A stretch of DNA of 64,000 nucleotides from Pseudomonas sp. UBA4617 (GCF_002386445.1 NZ_DGIR01000036.1:62001-126000); one strand, 5' to 3'. Positions 45,926-56,453 are shown, counted from the stretch's first letter. Numbers and translations: made by a program. Notes: a model not told the origin generated them from the letters alone.

Positions 45926-45941
45926 TCTTTCTACAGCCTGA

Positions 45942-46769
45942 TCAAGGGGCGAACGGCAGTTCGCGCTTGTGCTGGGTCTTGCGGTAGGTGGCGACGATGA
46001 TGTCGAACGCTTCCTGGTCAACCGGCTGCCCATGCAGGAAGGCATCGATCTGCTGGTAGGTCACGCCATGTGAGGCTTCGTCCGGCTTGCCCGGGGCCAG
46101 GTCTTCCAGGTCCGCAGTCGGCACCTTCTCCACCAGTGATTCCGGCGCACCAAAGCTGCGCGCAATCGCCCGTACCTGGTTTTTCACCAGCCCGCTCAGC
46201 GGCGCCAGGTCGCAGGCCCCATCACCGAACTTGGTAAAGAAGCCCATCACCGCTTCGGCAGCGTGGTCGGTACCGATCACCAGGCCCCCGCGTGCACCGG
46301 CCAAGGTGTACTGGGCGACCATGCGGGTGCGCGCCTTGACGTTACCGACGACGAAATCCACCAAGGTCGGCGAACCGTTCTTCAGTTCCTCTACTTCGCC
46401 AGCCAGGGCTTTTACCGCCGGGGCGATATCGATGGTGTGTACTTCATCGGCCTTGATCACTTCCAGGCAGGCCTGGGCGTCATGCTCGTCATGCTGGACA
46501 TGGTAAGGCAGGCGCACCGCGATGAAGGTATAGGCCTTGTCACCGGTCTCGGCACGCAGCTCGTTGATGGCGCGTTGGGCGAGCAGGGCAGCGGCCAGCG
46601 AGTCGACGCCGCCGCTGATGCCCAGCACCAGGGTCTTGAGCCGGGCATTGGCCAGGCAATCCTTGATAAACGCCACGCGCCGGGCCACTTCGGCGTCGAG
46701 CGCGGCGGCGTCGGCGAACGGCGGCTGAACCTTCAGCGCCTGGGCAATCTCTTGCTGAACCGCTTGCAT
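45942..46769 (-). CDS. nadE: NH3-dependent NAD+ synthetase
   Basis: 275 residues, without a glutaminase domain, so the ammonia-dependent form. The ATP-pyrophosphatase P-loop SGGVDS is at residues 52-57; VIGTDHAAEAVMGFFTKFGDG and PLSGLVKNQVR are further signature blocks. It makes NAD+ from deamido-NAD+. It starts 3 bp after pncB ends, so the two are an operon for the nicotinate salvage route. Confidence 0.97.
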   Translation of the reverse strand: MQAVQQEIAQALKVQPPFADAAALDAEVARRVAFIKDCLANARLKTLVLGISGGVDSLAAALLAQRAINELRAETGDKAYTFIAVRLPYHVQHDEHDAQACLEVIKADEVHTIDIAPAVKALAGEVEELKNGSPTLVDFVVGNVKARTRMVAQYTLAGARGGLVIGTDHAAEAVMGFFTKFGDGACDLAPLSGLVKNQVRAIARSFGAPESLVEKVPTADLEDLAPGKPDEASHGVTYQQIDAFLHGQPVDQEAFDIIVATYRKTQHKRELPFAP

Positions 46770-46772
46770 GGG

Positions 46773-47978
46773 TTACTCCTTGCTGGGGACTTTGAATACG
46801 TGGCGCATATAGGCGACGAAGTTGTCGTCGCGGCATTGGGTCTTGGCGGCTTCATCGGAAATCTTCGCCACTGGCGCGCCATTGCAGTCGGTCATTTTAA
46901 GCACGATGCTCATCGGCGCCACGCCCGGGATGTCACAGGTGAGGTTGGTGCCGATGCCAAAGCTCACGTTGATGCGACCGCGCAGCGCGCGGAAGATTTC
47001 CAGAGAACGGGTCAGGTTGAGACCGTCGGAGAACACCAGGGTTTTGGTCATCGGGTCGATCCCCAGTTTCTGGTAATGAGCGATGGCCTTTTCTGCCCAG
47101 GCCACTGGTTCGCCGGAGTCATGCCGCAAACCGTCGAACAGCTTGGCGAAGTACAGGTCGAAATCACCGAGGAAGGCATCCATGGTGATGCAGTCGGTCA
47201 GGGCGATGCCGAGCAGGCCACGGTACTCGCGCACCCAGCAGTCCAGCGCGGCGATCTGGCTGTCGATCAGGCGCGGGCCGAGTTGCTGGTGGGCCATGAT
47301 CCATTCATGGGCCATGGTGCCCAGTGGCTTGATATCCAGTTTCCATGCCAGGTCGACGTTGCTGGTGCCGACGAAACGGGCCGGGAAGTCGTCGCGCAGC
47401 ACGCGCACCACCTCTTCCTGCACGCGGCTGGAAAAGCGTCGGCGGGTGCCGAAGTCGGCCACTTGCAGCTCGGCCAGTTCATCGGCGCTGGCATGTGCGC
47501 GCAGCCAGTCGAACTTGCGGTATAGCTGGTCGCGCGCTTCGGCCAGACGCATGCGAGGGTGCAGGTGGCGGTTGCGCACTTCGCTGATCATCGCCAGCAG
47601 CGGCACTTCGAAAAGGATCACATGCAGCCACGGGCCTTTCAGGCGCAGGAACAGCTGGTTGTCTTCTATCCCCAGGCGCACGTAACGCAGGTTGAAGCGG
47701 AACAGGCGCAGAAAGCGCAGGAAGTCGGGTTTGAGGAAGCTGATGCGTTCGAGAAAGGCCAGCTGGCCGTCGTCCAGGGTAAGGTCGCTGAGCTTTTCCA
47801 GCTGGTTGCGGATCTCGCCGAGATAGGGGCGAAGGTCTTCGCCGTTGCGGCAGCGGAATTCCCATTCGACGTCGGCGTCCGGGTAGTTGTGCAACACGCC
47901 CTGCATCATCGTAAGTTTGTAGAAGTCGGTGTCGAGCAGGTTGTGCACGATGCGCTCGGCAAATGCGCTCTCGCTCAT
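46773..47978 (-). CDS. pncB: Nicotinate phosphoribosyltransferase
   Basis: 401 residues from the ATG at 47978 (MSESAFAERIVHNLLDTDFYKLTM); the frame is open further upstream without family resemblance. It converts nicotinate and PRPP to nicotinate mononucleotide. Signature stretches are TDFYKLTMMQ, GTSNVDLA, RHDSGEP, VFSDGLNL and FGIGTNLTCD. Operon with nadE immediately downstream. Confidence 0.97.
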   Translation of the reverse strand: MSESAFAERIVHNLLDTDFYKLTMMQGVLHNYPDADVEWEFRCRNGEDLRPYLGEIRNQLEKLSDLTLDDGQLAFLERISFLKPDFLRFLRLFRFNLRYVRLGIEDNQLFLRLKGPWLHVILFEVPLLAMISEVRNRHLHPRMRLAEARDQLYRKFDWLRAHASADELAELQVADFGTRRRFSSRVQEEVVRVLRDDFPARFVGTSNVDLAWKLDIKPLGTMAHEWIMAHQQLGPRLIDSQIAALDCWVREYRGLLGIALTDCITMDAFLGDFDLYFAKLFDGLRHDSGEPVAWAEKAIAHYQKLGIDPMTKTLVFSDGLNLTRSLEIFRALRGRINVSFGIGTNLTCDIPGVAPMSIVLKMTDCNGAPVAKISDEAAKTQCRDDNFVAYMRHVFKVPSKE

Positions 47979-48425
47979 CAAGGGGGCTCCGGAAGCGGCG
48001 AATGGCGGACATTGTGCCAGCCTTTTGCGCCTTGTTGTGGCTGCGCCAGCCTCTTTGCGGGCCCCGGTCGCTACCACAGGCACCTCATAACGGCGCTATT
48101 GAACTTGTTCACGTGCCAGCGGGCGTGCCCGCGAAGAGGCCGGAACAGCCAAAACAGCGTGTGTTTCGGTGCGCTCGCCAGCCTTGAAACGGTGCCGCCT
48201 GTAGCAGTCGCGCACCAGCAGTGTGCAGTTCGGTGACGTCCGCTGTTACAGGCCGGTTGCACGTAAACACTTGCCGGGTTGCAATGATGGCACTCGACGG
48301 TTGCTCCTTGTCTGTACGTGTGGTGGCGCCCGCAGCGCGGCAGACGGTTGCACGCTCAATAAAGAAAAGGACGCCGGTCGCCTGCAGACGCTCCTGTGGT
48401 GTGTTTTCCCGCAAGACAAAACCGA
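47979..48425. other. Gene-free region between pncB and livK
   Basis: About 450 bp without a credible reading frame. It contains the leftward pncB promoter region, a REP-like palindrome GCGGGC GT GCCCGC at 48119-48132, and the upstream area of the sigma-54 promoter at 48426-48441, where enhancer sites would be expected. No clear NtrC-type site was found by eye. Confidence 0.6.
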
Positions 48426-48441
48426 TGGCACGGCCCTTGCT
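48426..48441 (+). promoter_or_regulatory. Sigma-54 (-24/-12) promoter of the liv operon
   Basis: TGGCACGGCCCTTGCT matches the consensus TGGCACG-N4-TTGCW exactly, with GG and GC at the required 10-bp spacing. Transcription would start at about 48452, some 50 nt before the livK start. An RpoN promoter implies an enhancer-binding activator and nitrogen-linked control. Confidence 0.75.
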
Positions 48442-48500
48442 CGGAGCACAGGGCTGAGAAGTTGTAGTGCCAACCAAAAAAACTCTAGGAGCACCACCTC

Positions 48501-49637
48501 ATGTCGCAGACGTTTTACAAGAAAGGTTTCCTGGCTCTGGCCGTAGCTACGGCACTGGGTGTTTCTTCGTATGTTCAGGCCGACGTCAAGATCGGTGTAG
48601 CAGGCCCGATGACCGGGGCCAACGCAGCGTTTGGCGAGCAGTACATGAAAGGTGCGCAGGCAGCGGCCGACAAGATCAACGCCGCCGGCGGCGTGAACGG
48701 CGAGAAGATCGTCCTGGTCAAGGGCGATGACGCCTGCGAACCGAAGCAGGCCGTGGCTGTGGCCAACCGTCTGGTCGACCAGGACAAGGTGATCGGCGTG
48801 GTCGGTCACTTCTGTTCCTCCAATACCATCCCGGCTTCCGAGGTATACGACGAAGCTGGCGTCATCGCCATCACCCCAGGCTCTACCAACCCGCAGGTGA
48901 CCGAGCGTGGCCTTTCCGCCATGTTCCGCATGTGCGGGCGTGACGACCAGCAGGGTATCGTCGCCGGCGACTACATTGTCGACGTGCTCAAGGGCGAGAA
49001 GGTCGCGGTGCTGCACGACAAGGACACCTACGGCCAGGGCCTGGCCGACGCAACCAAGGCGCAGCTGGAGAAACGCGGTGTCAAGCCGGTGCTGTACGAA
49101 GGCCTGACCCGTGGCGAGAAAGACTTCAGCGCCGTTGTCACCAAGATCCGCTCCACCGGTGCCGACGTGGTGTACTTCGGTGGCCTGCACCCGGAAGCCG
49201 GCCCGCTGGTGCGCCAGCTGCGCGAGCAGGGCCTGAAGGACGTCAAGTTCATGTCTGACGACGGCATCGTCACCGACGAGCTGGTGTCCACCGCAGGCGG
49301 CGCGCAGTACGTCGATGGCGTGTACATGACCTTCGGTGCCGACCCGCGCCTGCTGCCGGACAGCAAGGCGGTGGTGGAGGAATTCCGCAAGAACGGCACC
49401 GAGCCTGAAGGCTACACCCTGTACGCCTACGCCTCGCTGCAGGCCCTGGCCGCTGCGTTCAACGGCGCCAAGTCGAACAAGGGCGAAGACGCTGCCGAGT
49501 GGCTCAAGGCCAACCCGGTGCAGACCGTCATGGGCGAGAAGAAGTGGGACCAGAAGGGTGACCTGACCGTGTCCGACTACGTGGTCTACCAGTGGGATGC
49601 CCAAGGCAAGTACCACCAGCTGGAAAAACAAAAATAA
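48501..49637 (+). CDS. livK: Branched-chain amino-acid ABC transporter, periplasmic binding protein
   Basis: 378 residues. The signal peptide ends at about residue 27 (YVQADVKIGVAGPMTG). The body is a type I periplasmic binding fold (VNGEKIVLVKGDDACEPKQAVAVANRLVDQDKVIGVVGHFCS, FRMCGRDDQQG). Pseudomonas counterparts are called BraC and bind Leu, Ile, Val and Ala. TAGGAG lies 11 bp upstream. A G/C stem-loop separates it from livH, as is usual when a binding protein is needed in excess over the membrane parts. Confidence 0.96.
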   Translation: MSQTFYKKGFLALAVATALGVSSYVQADVKIGVAGPMTGANAAFGEQYMKGAQAAADKINAAGGVNGEKIVLVKGDDACEPKQAVAVANRLVDQDKVIGVVGHFCSSNTIPASEVYDEAGVIAITPGSTNPQVTERGLSAMFRMCGRDDQQGIVAGDYIVDVLKGEKVAVLHDKDTYGQGLADATKAQLEKRGVKPVLYEGLTRGEKDFSAVVTKIRSTGADVVYFGGLHPEAGPLVRQLREQGLKDVKFMSDDGIVTDELVSTAGGAQYVDGVYMTFGADPRLLPDSKAVVEEFRKNGTEPEGYTLYAYASLQALAAAFNGAKSNKGEDAAEWLKANPVQTVMGEKKWDQKGDLTVSDYVVYQWDAQGKYHQLEKQK

Positions 49638-49648
49638 CAATGGCCCAC

Positions 49649-49670
49649 GGCCCGGGTTCACCCCCGGGCC
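49649..49670 (+). other. Intercistronic stem-loop after livK
   Basis: GGCCCGGG pairs with CCCGGGCC around TTCACC, 11 bp after the livK stop, without a T tract. It may stabilise the livK message or reduce read-through into livH. Confidence 0.6.
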
Positions 49671-49791
49671 CAAGCCCCGCGGTACCTGTCTTTATCCGTA
49701 GATCTGCACAGTACTGCGCTGCGAGGGCCGCCTAGTCCCAAGGCCCGCCGTGGACGGCGCTCGTGCAATCTCAATCAGGTGAGATTGCGTT

Positions 49792-50706
49792 ATGGATGGT
49801 ATTTTCCTGCAGCAACTGGTCAACGGCCTGACCCTCGGGTCGGTCTATGGCCTGATCGCCATCGGCTACACAATGGTCTATGGCATTATCGGCATGATCA
49901 ACTTCGCGCACGGCGAGGTGTACATGATTTCCGCGTACCTCGCGGCAATCAGCCTGGCATTGCTGGCTTACTTCGGTATCGAGTCGTTTCCCCTGCTGAT
50001 GCTGGGCACCCTGTTGTTCACCATCGTCGTCACCGGTGTGTACGGCTTCACCATCGAACGCATCGCCTACAAACCCCTGCGCAACTCCACCCGCCTGGCA
50101 CCGCTGATCAGTGCCATCGGCATTTCGCTGATCCTGCAGAACTACGCGCAGATCAGCCAGGGCGCCCGCCAGCAAGGCGTGCCGACCCTGCTCGAAGGTG
50201 CCTGGCGCGTCGAAGTTGGCACCGGCTTCGTGCAGCTGACCTACACCAAGATCTTCATCCTGGTGGCCGCCTTCGTGGGCATGGGCCTGCTCACCTACGT
50301 GATCAAGTACACCAAGCTCGGCCGTATGTGCCGGGCTACCCAGCAAGACCGCAAGATGGCCTCGATCCTCGGCATCAACACTGACCGGGTGATCTCCTAC
50401 GTGTTCGTCATCGGTGCGGTGATGGCCGCCCTGGCCGGCGTGCTGATCACCATGAACTACGGCACCTTCGACTTCTATGCCGGCTTCATCATCGGTATCA
50501 AAGCCTTCACCGCCGCGGTGCTCGGCGGGATCGGCTCGCTGCCTGGCGCCATGCTCGGCGGGATCATCCTGGGTATTTCCGAGTCGCTGTTCTCTGGCCT
50601 GATCAACTCCGACTACAAGGATGTGTTCAGCTTCTCGCTGCTGGTGATGATCCTTATCTTCCGCCCGCAAGGCCTGCTGGGTCGCCCGCTCGTGGCTAAG
50701 GTGTGA
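49792..50706 (+). CDS. livH: Branched-chain amino-acid ABC transporter permease LivH
   Basis: 304 residues with about eight membrane helices. N-terminal QQLVNGLTLGSVYGLIAIGYTMVYGIIGMINFAHGE and late GIKAFTAAVLGGIGSLPGAMLGG are LivH/BraD signatures. Together with LivM it forms the inner-membrane channel. It ends just before livM, whose ATG lies 3 bp on. Confidence 0.96.
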   Translation: MDGIFLQQLVNGLTLGSVYGLIAIGYTMVYGIIGMINFAHGEVYMISAYLAAISLALLAYFGIESFPLLMLGTLLFTIVVTGVYGFTIERIAYKPLRNSTRLAPLISAIGISLILQNYAQISQGARQQGVPTLLEGAWRVEVGTGFVQLTYTKIFILVAAFVGMGLLTYVIKYTKLGRMCRATQQDRKMASILGINTDRVISYVFVIGAVMAALAGVLITMNYGTFDFYAGFIIGIKAFTAAVLGGIGSLPGAMLGGIILGISESLFSGLINSDYKDVFSFSLLVMILIFRPQGLLGRPLVAKV

Positions 50707-50708
50707 AC

Positions 50709-52006
<1,298 letters not shown>

Positions 52007-52010
<4 letters not shown>

Positions 52011-52882
52011 GCGACGATATCATTCTCTCGGTCGATAACCTGATGATGCAGTTCGGTGGCATCAAGGCGCTCAGCGATGTCAGCCTGAAGGTCAGGCGCA
52101 ACCAGATCTTCGCCCTGATCGGCCCCAACGGCGCCGGCAAGACCACGGTGTTCAACTGCCTCACCGGCTTCTACAAGGCCAGCGGCGGGCGCATCGAGCT
52201 GAATGTACGCGGCAGCCACACCAATGTCATCCAGCTGCTCGGCGAGCGCTTCCAGGCCGCGGATTTCGCATCGCCGGCGCGCTTTGCCAACCGCCTCTAC
52301 TACAAGATGTTCGGCGGTACCCACCTGGTCAACCGCGCCGGGCTGGCACGCACCTTCCAGAACATTCGGCTGTTCAAGGAAATGTCGGTGGTGGAAAACC
52401 TGCTGGTGGCCCAGCACATGTGGGTCAACCGCAATCTGCTAGCCGGGGTGCTCAACACCAAGGCCTACCGCAAGGCTGAAAGCGATGCGTTGGACCACGC
52501 GTTCTACTGGCTGGAGGTGGTCGACCTGGTCGATTGCGCCAACCGCCTGGCCGGTGAGTTGTCATATGGCCAGCAGCGCCGCCTGGAAATCGCCCGGGCC
52601 ATGTGCACCCGGCCGAAAATCATCTGTCTGGACGAACCGGCGGCGGGCCTCAACCCGCAGGAAACCGAGGCCCTCAGCCGCATGATCCGGGTGCTGCGTG
52701 ACGAGCACGACATCACCGTGGTGCTGATCGAGCACGACATGGGCATGGTCATGAGTATTTCCGACCATATCGTGGTGCTCGACCATGGCAACGTGATTGC
52801 CGAAGGCGCGCCGCAGGATATCCGCCATAACCCGACGGTGATCGCCGCCTACCTGGGTGCCGATGAAGAGGAACTGGTATGA
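52007..52882 (+). CDS. livG: Branched-chain amino-acid ABC transporter ATPase LivG
   Basis: 291 residues. Walker A GPNGAGKTT, signature LSYGQQRRLE and Walker B IICLDEPAAGLNP are intact, with the His switch in VVLIEHDMGMVM. A roughly 35-residue insertion after Walker A (RGSHTNVIQLLGERFQAAD) makes it longer than E. coli LivG. It overlaps livF by 4 bp (ATGA). Confidence 0.96.
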
Positions 52883-53595
52883 CTGCACCCATTCTCGAAC
52901 TGAAGGACCTGGACGTCTTCTACGGGCCGATCCAGGCGCTGAAAAAGGTGTCGATGCACATCAACGAGGGCGAGACGGTCAGCCTGATCGGTGCCAACGG
53001 TGCCGGCAAGTCGACCTTGCTGATGTCGATTTTCGGCCAGCCACGGGCGGCGTCGGGGCATATCGTGTATCGCGGCACCGACATTACCCGCAAATCGTCA
53101 CACTATATTGCCTCCAACGGCATCGCCCAGTCACCGGAAGGGCGCCGGGTGTTTCCTGACATGACGGTCGAGGAAAACCTGATGATGGGCACCATTCCCA
53201 TCGGCGACAAGCATGCCGACGCAGACATGCAGCGCATGTACGAGCTATTTCCGCGGCTTAAGGAGCGGCGTAACCAGCGGGCCATGACCATGTCCGGGGG
53301 CGAACAGCAGATGCTGGCCATTGCCCGGGCGCTGATGAGCCGCCCGAAGTTGCTGCTGCTGGACGAGCCATCGCTGGGGCTGGCGCCGATCGTGGTCAAG
53401 CAGATCTTCTCGACCCTGCGCGAGCTGGCCCAGACCGGGATGACCATCTTCCTGGTCGAGCAGAACGCCAACCATGCGCTCAAGCTGTCGGATCGGGCCT
53501 ATGTGATGGTCAACGGGCAGATTCGCATGAGCGGCACAGGGCAGGAGCTTCTGGTCAATGAGGAAGTGCGCAACGCTTATCTGGGCGGCCATTGA
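52879..53595 (+). CDS. livF: Branched-chain amino-acid ABC transporter ATPase LivF
   Basis: 238 residues, with Walker A GANGAGKSTLL, signature MSGGEQQMLAIARALM, Walker B LLLLDEPSLGLAP and IFLVEQNANHALKLSDRAYVM. It pairs with LivG to power the transporter. Last gene of livKHMGF; a hairpin follows after 7 bp. Confidence 0.96.
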   Translation: MTAPILELKDLDVFYGPIQALKKVSMHINEGETVSLIGANGAGKSTLLMSIFGQPRAASGHIVYRGTDITRKSSHYIASNGIAQSPEGRRVFPDMTVEENLMMGTIPIGDKHADADMQRMYELFPRLKERRNQRAMTMSGGEQQMLAIARALMSRPKLLLLDEPSLGLAPIVVKQIFSTLRELAQTGMTIFLVEQNANHALKLSDRAYVMVNGQIRMSGTGQELLVNEEVRNAYLGGH

Positions 53596-53602
53596 AGGTA
53601 TC

Positions 53603-53627
53603 CGGGGCTGCGAAGGCAGCCCCGTTT
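53603..53627 (+). terminator. Terminator after livF
   Basis: CGGGGCTGC pairs perfectly with GCAGCCCCG around GAAG and is followed by TTT. Confidence 0.8.
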
Positions 53628-54185
53628 CTGATGTGGACAACTTGTTTAACATCCTTGCCGATATACTCCACAAACCGGTCGCAAATCATTGTTTCCACAG
53701 GCTGATGTTTTCCACGGTAAATGTGGAACCGCCTGTGGAAAACATGGTGGCACTTGGCGCTGCCCCTTGAATCACGAGGGTTTCAGCAGCTTGTTCATTT
53801 CTTGATCAGTAGTCTTCGATGGAGGATTCCGGCTCTCTTGGCGAAGCCTGCATGCACGCTTAACCCCGCGAAATTCCTGTGGATAACTCTGTTGAAAACC
53901 CTTGGACAGACCGCTGTACGCGGCATGCTTGAAAGCCTTGCGCCATCACCGGACGACATCACCGGCCACACAACGCTGGAAAGGTTCTGCCCAGCAGACA
54001 AGTTGCCCCCAATCCGTGGGGAAAGCCTTGTGGATAACATGCGCATAGGTGACGCCAGGCGCTCTGCTGCAAGGGTTTGCCGCGTATGAACAAAAAATGA
54101 CCAGCGGCCTCGACGACTTGCTGCCAGGGCCTGGTGCGGGCATGCTGCAAGGCTGCCGATGATAACCTACCGTGAGGAACAGAGC
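53628..54185. other. Gene-free region with DnaA-box-like repeats
   Basis: About 560 bp with no credible gene. TGTGGATAA, the complement of the consensus DnaA box, occurs exactly at 53878-53886 and 54029-54037, and with one change at 53632-53640 (TGTGGACAA) and 53734-53742 (TGTGGAAAA). Weaker copies are at 53664-53672, 53691-53699 and 53708-53716. A perfect 9-bp inverted repeat GTTTTCCAC/GTGGAAAAC spans 53707-53743. Confidence 0.55.
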
Positions 54186-54950
54186 ATGACGTCCACCGTA
54201 TTCATCACTGGCGCGACTTCCGGTTTCGGCGAAGCCACGGCCCGCCGCTTCGCCGAAGCCGGCTGGAAACTGGTACTCACCGGCCGTCGCAAGGAGCGCC
54301 TTGATGCCCTGTGTGCCGAATTATCGGCCAAGACTGAAGTACATGGGCTGGTGCTCGATGTGCGGGACCGCAAGGCCATGGAGCAGGCCGTCGCCAACCT
54401 TCCGGCAGGCTTCGACAAGTTGCGAGGCCTGGTCAACAACGCCGGCCTCGCGCTGGGCGTGGATGCGGCGCAGAACTGCAGCCTGGACGACTGGGAAACC
54501 ATGGTCGACACCAATATCAAGGGGCTGATGTACGCCACCCGCCTGCTGCTGCCACGGCTTATCGCCCATGGCCGCGGCGCCTCGATCCTCAACGTGGGTT
54601 CGGTGGCAGGCAACTACCCATACCCGGGCAGCAACGTGTATGGCGGTACCAAGGCGTTCGTCGGCCAGTTCTCGCTCAGCCTGCGCTGCGATCTGCGCGG
54701 CACCGGCGTGCGTGTGAGCAATATCGAGCCGGGCCTGTGCGAGAGCGAGTTCTCGCTGGTGCGCTTCGGCGGTGACCAGGCCAAGTACGACGCGACCTAC
54801 GCCGGCGCCGAGCCAATCCAGCCGCAGGACATTGCCGAGACCATTTTCTGGATCCTCAACCAGCCGGCGCACATCAACATCAACAGCCTGGAGCTGATGC
54901 CGGTGAGCCAGGACTGGGCAGGGTTCTCGATCGATCGATCAAAAGGTTGA
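54186..54950 (+). CDS. Short-chain dehydrogenase/reductase (YdfG-like)
   Basis: 254 residues from the ATG at 54186 (GAGG upstream); an ATG nine codons earlier lacks a good site. A classical SDR with the cofactor loop TGATSGFGEATARRF, NNAG, the catalytic Ser in NVGSVAGNYPY and Tyr-Lys in YGGTK. NIEPGLCESEFS and the C-terminal SLELMPVSQDWAGF resemble E. coli YdfG, an NADP-dependent 3-hydroxy-acid/serine dehydrogenase. Arg in TGRRKERLDAL suggests NADP(H). Substrate not known. Confidence 0.9.
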   Translation: MTSTVFITGATSGFGEATARRFAEAGWKLVLTGRRKERLDALCAELSAKTEVHGLVLDVRDRKAMEQAVANLPAGFDKLRGLVNNAGLALGVDAAQNCSLDDWETMVDTNIKGLMYATRLLLPRLIAHGRGASILNVGSVAGNYPYPGSNVYGGTKAFVGQFSLSLRCDLRGTGVRVSNIEPGLCESEFSLVRFGGDQAKYDATYAGAEPIQPQDIAETIFWILNQPAHININSLELMPVSQDWAGFSIDRSKG

Positions 54951-54957
54951 GCATAAG

Positions 54958-54985
54958 CCGCGAACCGGAAAGGCCCGGTTCGCGG
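54958..54985. terminator. Hairpin between convergent genes
   Basis: CCGCGAACCGG pairs perfectly with CCGGTTCGCGG around a 6-base loop. It lacks a T tract but sits between the convergent SDR gene and the small gene at 55000. Confidence 0.6.
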
Positions 54986-54999
54986 TGCAGCTGGAGCGT

Positions 55000-55248
55000 T
55001 TAGTTGATATAGGACAGGTACGTCCTGTCTTCGGGGATGATGCCCAACGCTTGAAGGACATCATTGATGCCGTCATGCCGGCCGAGGTCCTCGGCCGATG
55101 CTTTGCAATTGATGATGCGGCGCAGGCTTAGCAGGTAGCTGAGTTTGCCGTGGGAGTGCTCATCATAGCGGTGGGCGCTATCGATGATCTTCTGTGCCGC
55201 TCGGTTGATCTGCTCTTCGACAAATGCCTTGAAGGCTTCTGCTTCCAT
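55000..55248 (-). CDS. Small protein of unknown function
   Basis: 82 residues from the ATG at 55248 (MEAEAFKAFVEEQINRAAQK); a start 13 codons upstream (55287) is possible and neither has a strong ribosome binding site. It is mostly helical and polar, with HRYDEHSHGKLSYLLSLRRI in the middle and an aromatic end (RTYLSYIN). No membrane segment or signal peptide. I do not recognise the family. It is flanked by a convergent SDR gene and the AGE-family gene on the same strand. Confidence 0.55.
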   Translation of the reverse strand: MEAEAFKAFVEEQINRAAQKIIDSAHRYDEHSHGKLSYLLSLRRIINCKASAEDLGRHDGINDVLQALGIIPEDRTYLSYIN

Positions 55249-55352
55249 TTTGGTGACTTCTGATGTTCGCGAAAGGAACACCAACATAGGAGTGGGGAGG
55301 TGCTTCCGGCAGAAGGAAACGCTCCCCCCTGGCAGATTCGTTGTATGGATAG

Positions 55353-56453
55353 TCAGGTGTTCGCCTGATTCAACCCTTCCAGGCAGGTAGCCAAGTGATA
55401 AGGGGTGGTCGATGGCATGTCATCCCTGCTCACCGCTCCGTCACCTCCCCGGCATTCATACCAGCCGGCGTCTCGCAGGAAGCGCGCTGAAACGGCGGCT
55501 AACTGTCCAGCTAGCTTTGCTTCACTGCCTTCACGCAATGTAAGCGCCCGCAGGTACTCGGCCTGCGCCCAGATACGCTGGGTGCCATCAAGCACTCGGC
55601 CATCCACGTCCAGCATTGCCAGCACTGCCGTATTTTTCACCCCGAATTGCTCGGCAAAGCCGAAAGCCCGGTTTATCGATGCATGCAGCGGCGTGTCACG
55701 CAGCAGCGGGGAGGTATGCAACAGATAGAACCACTCAAACTGGTGCCCCGGCTCGAACCAGTTATCCACGGCCCCGCGTGGCTTTTCCAGCATCAGGCCA
55801 TGGGCCGGGTCAATGAAATGCGCTTCGAGCGCCTGACACAATTGCAGCAGCGACTGGCTGACATGTTCGTCGCCACGCACAGCCATTACTTGCAGGAACG
55901 CTTCGGCCAGGTGCATCTGCGGATTCTGCAGCGGGCCACTGCCGAGGTCGGCCCAGTCTTCGCCCAGGCAGGCTTCGTACAGGCCATCGTCACGGGCAAA
56001 CTGCTGGTCGATGATGCCCAGCGCGGCATTCAATGTGGACTCCACCAGGCTTTCGCGCACTTTGCCCCAGTAGTGTGCGCAGGCGAACACGATGAAGGCG
56101 TGGGTATACAGGTCCTTGCGCCGGTCCAGCGGCTTGCCGTGGGCGTCGATGCTGTAGAACCAGCCACCGTGCTCGGCATCGTGGAAGTGTTTTTGCAACG
56201 AGCGAAACAGGGCCGCAGCACGCTCCGCGGCGCCCGGTTGCCCGATACGACTGCTGAACACATACAGCTGGCGTGCACAGGCCATGGCCCGGTAGCGCTG
56301 CACCGGCAAGGGCCGACGCTCGGCGTCCAGGGCTTCGTAGGGCAGAGCCATGTCGGCGTTCCAGCCCGGACCTTGCCACAACGGCACGATGCGTTCGGCG
56401 AAATGCTGGTTGAAGCGGGCCAGTTCGGGCAGGGTGTGGCGGGGGTTGGACAT
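55353..56453 (-). CDS. AGE-family sugar isomerase/epimerase
   Basis: 366 residues with the (alpha/alpha)6-barrel pattern of N-acylglucosamine 2-epimerases and YihS-type aldose-ketose isomerases: RAMACARQLYVFS, HGGWFYSID, KDLYTHAFIVFACAHYW, PGHQFEWFYLL and RIWAQAEYLRAL. The histidines in THAF, GHQFEW and the C-terminal TTPYHL are candidates for catalysis. Members act on mannose, glucose/fructose or N-acyl sugars; the substrate cannot be told here. It stands between two leftward genes with no clear operon. Confidence 0.85.
   Translation of the reverse strand: MSNPRHTLPELARFNQHFAERIVPLWQGPGWNADMALPYEALDAERRPLPVQRYRAMACARQLYVFSSRIGQPGAAERAAALFRSLQKHFHDAEHGGWFYSIDAHGKPLDRRKDLYTHAFIVFACAHYWGKVRESLVESTLNAALGIIDQQFARDDGLYEACLGEDWADLGSGPLQNPQMHLAEAFLQVMAVRGDEHVSQSLLQLCQALEAHFIDPAHGLMLEKPRGAVDNWFEPGHQFEWFYLLHTSPLLRDTPLHASINRAFGFAEQFGVKNTAVLAMLDVDGRVLDGTQRIWAQAEYLRALTLREGSEAKLAGQLAAVSARFLRDAGWYECRGGDGAVSRDDMPSTTPYHLATCLEGLNQANT

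Noticed and set aside
53748..53763. TGGCAC near a TGC in the DnaA-box region as a second sigma-54 promoter
   Set aside because: The -12 part reads GCTGC rather than TTGC at the required spacing.
53721..54089. 122-codon frame in the DnaA-box region
   Set aside because: No ribosome binding site, Trp-rich and unlike a folded protein; the stretch is dominated by the TGTGGA repeats.
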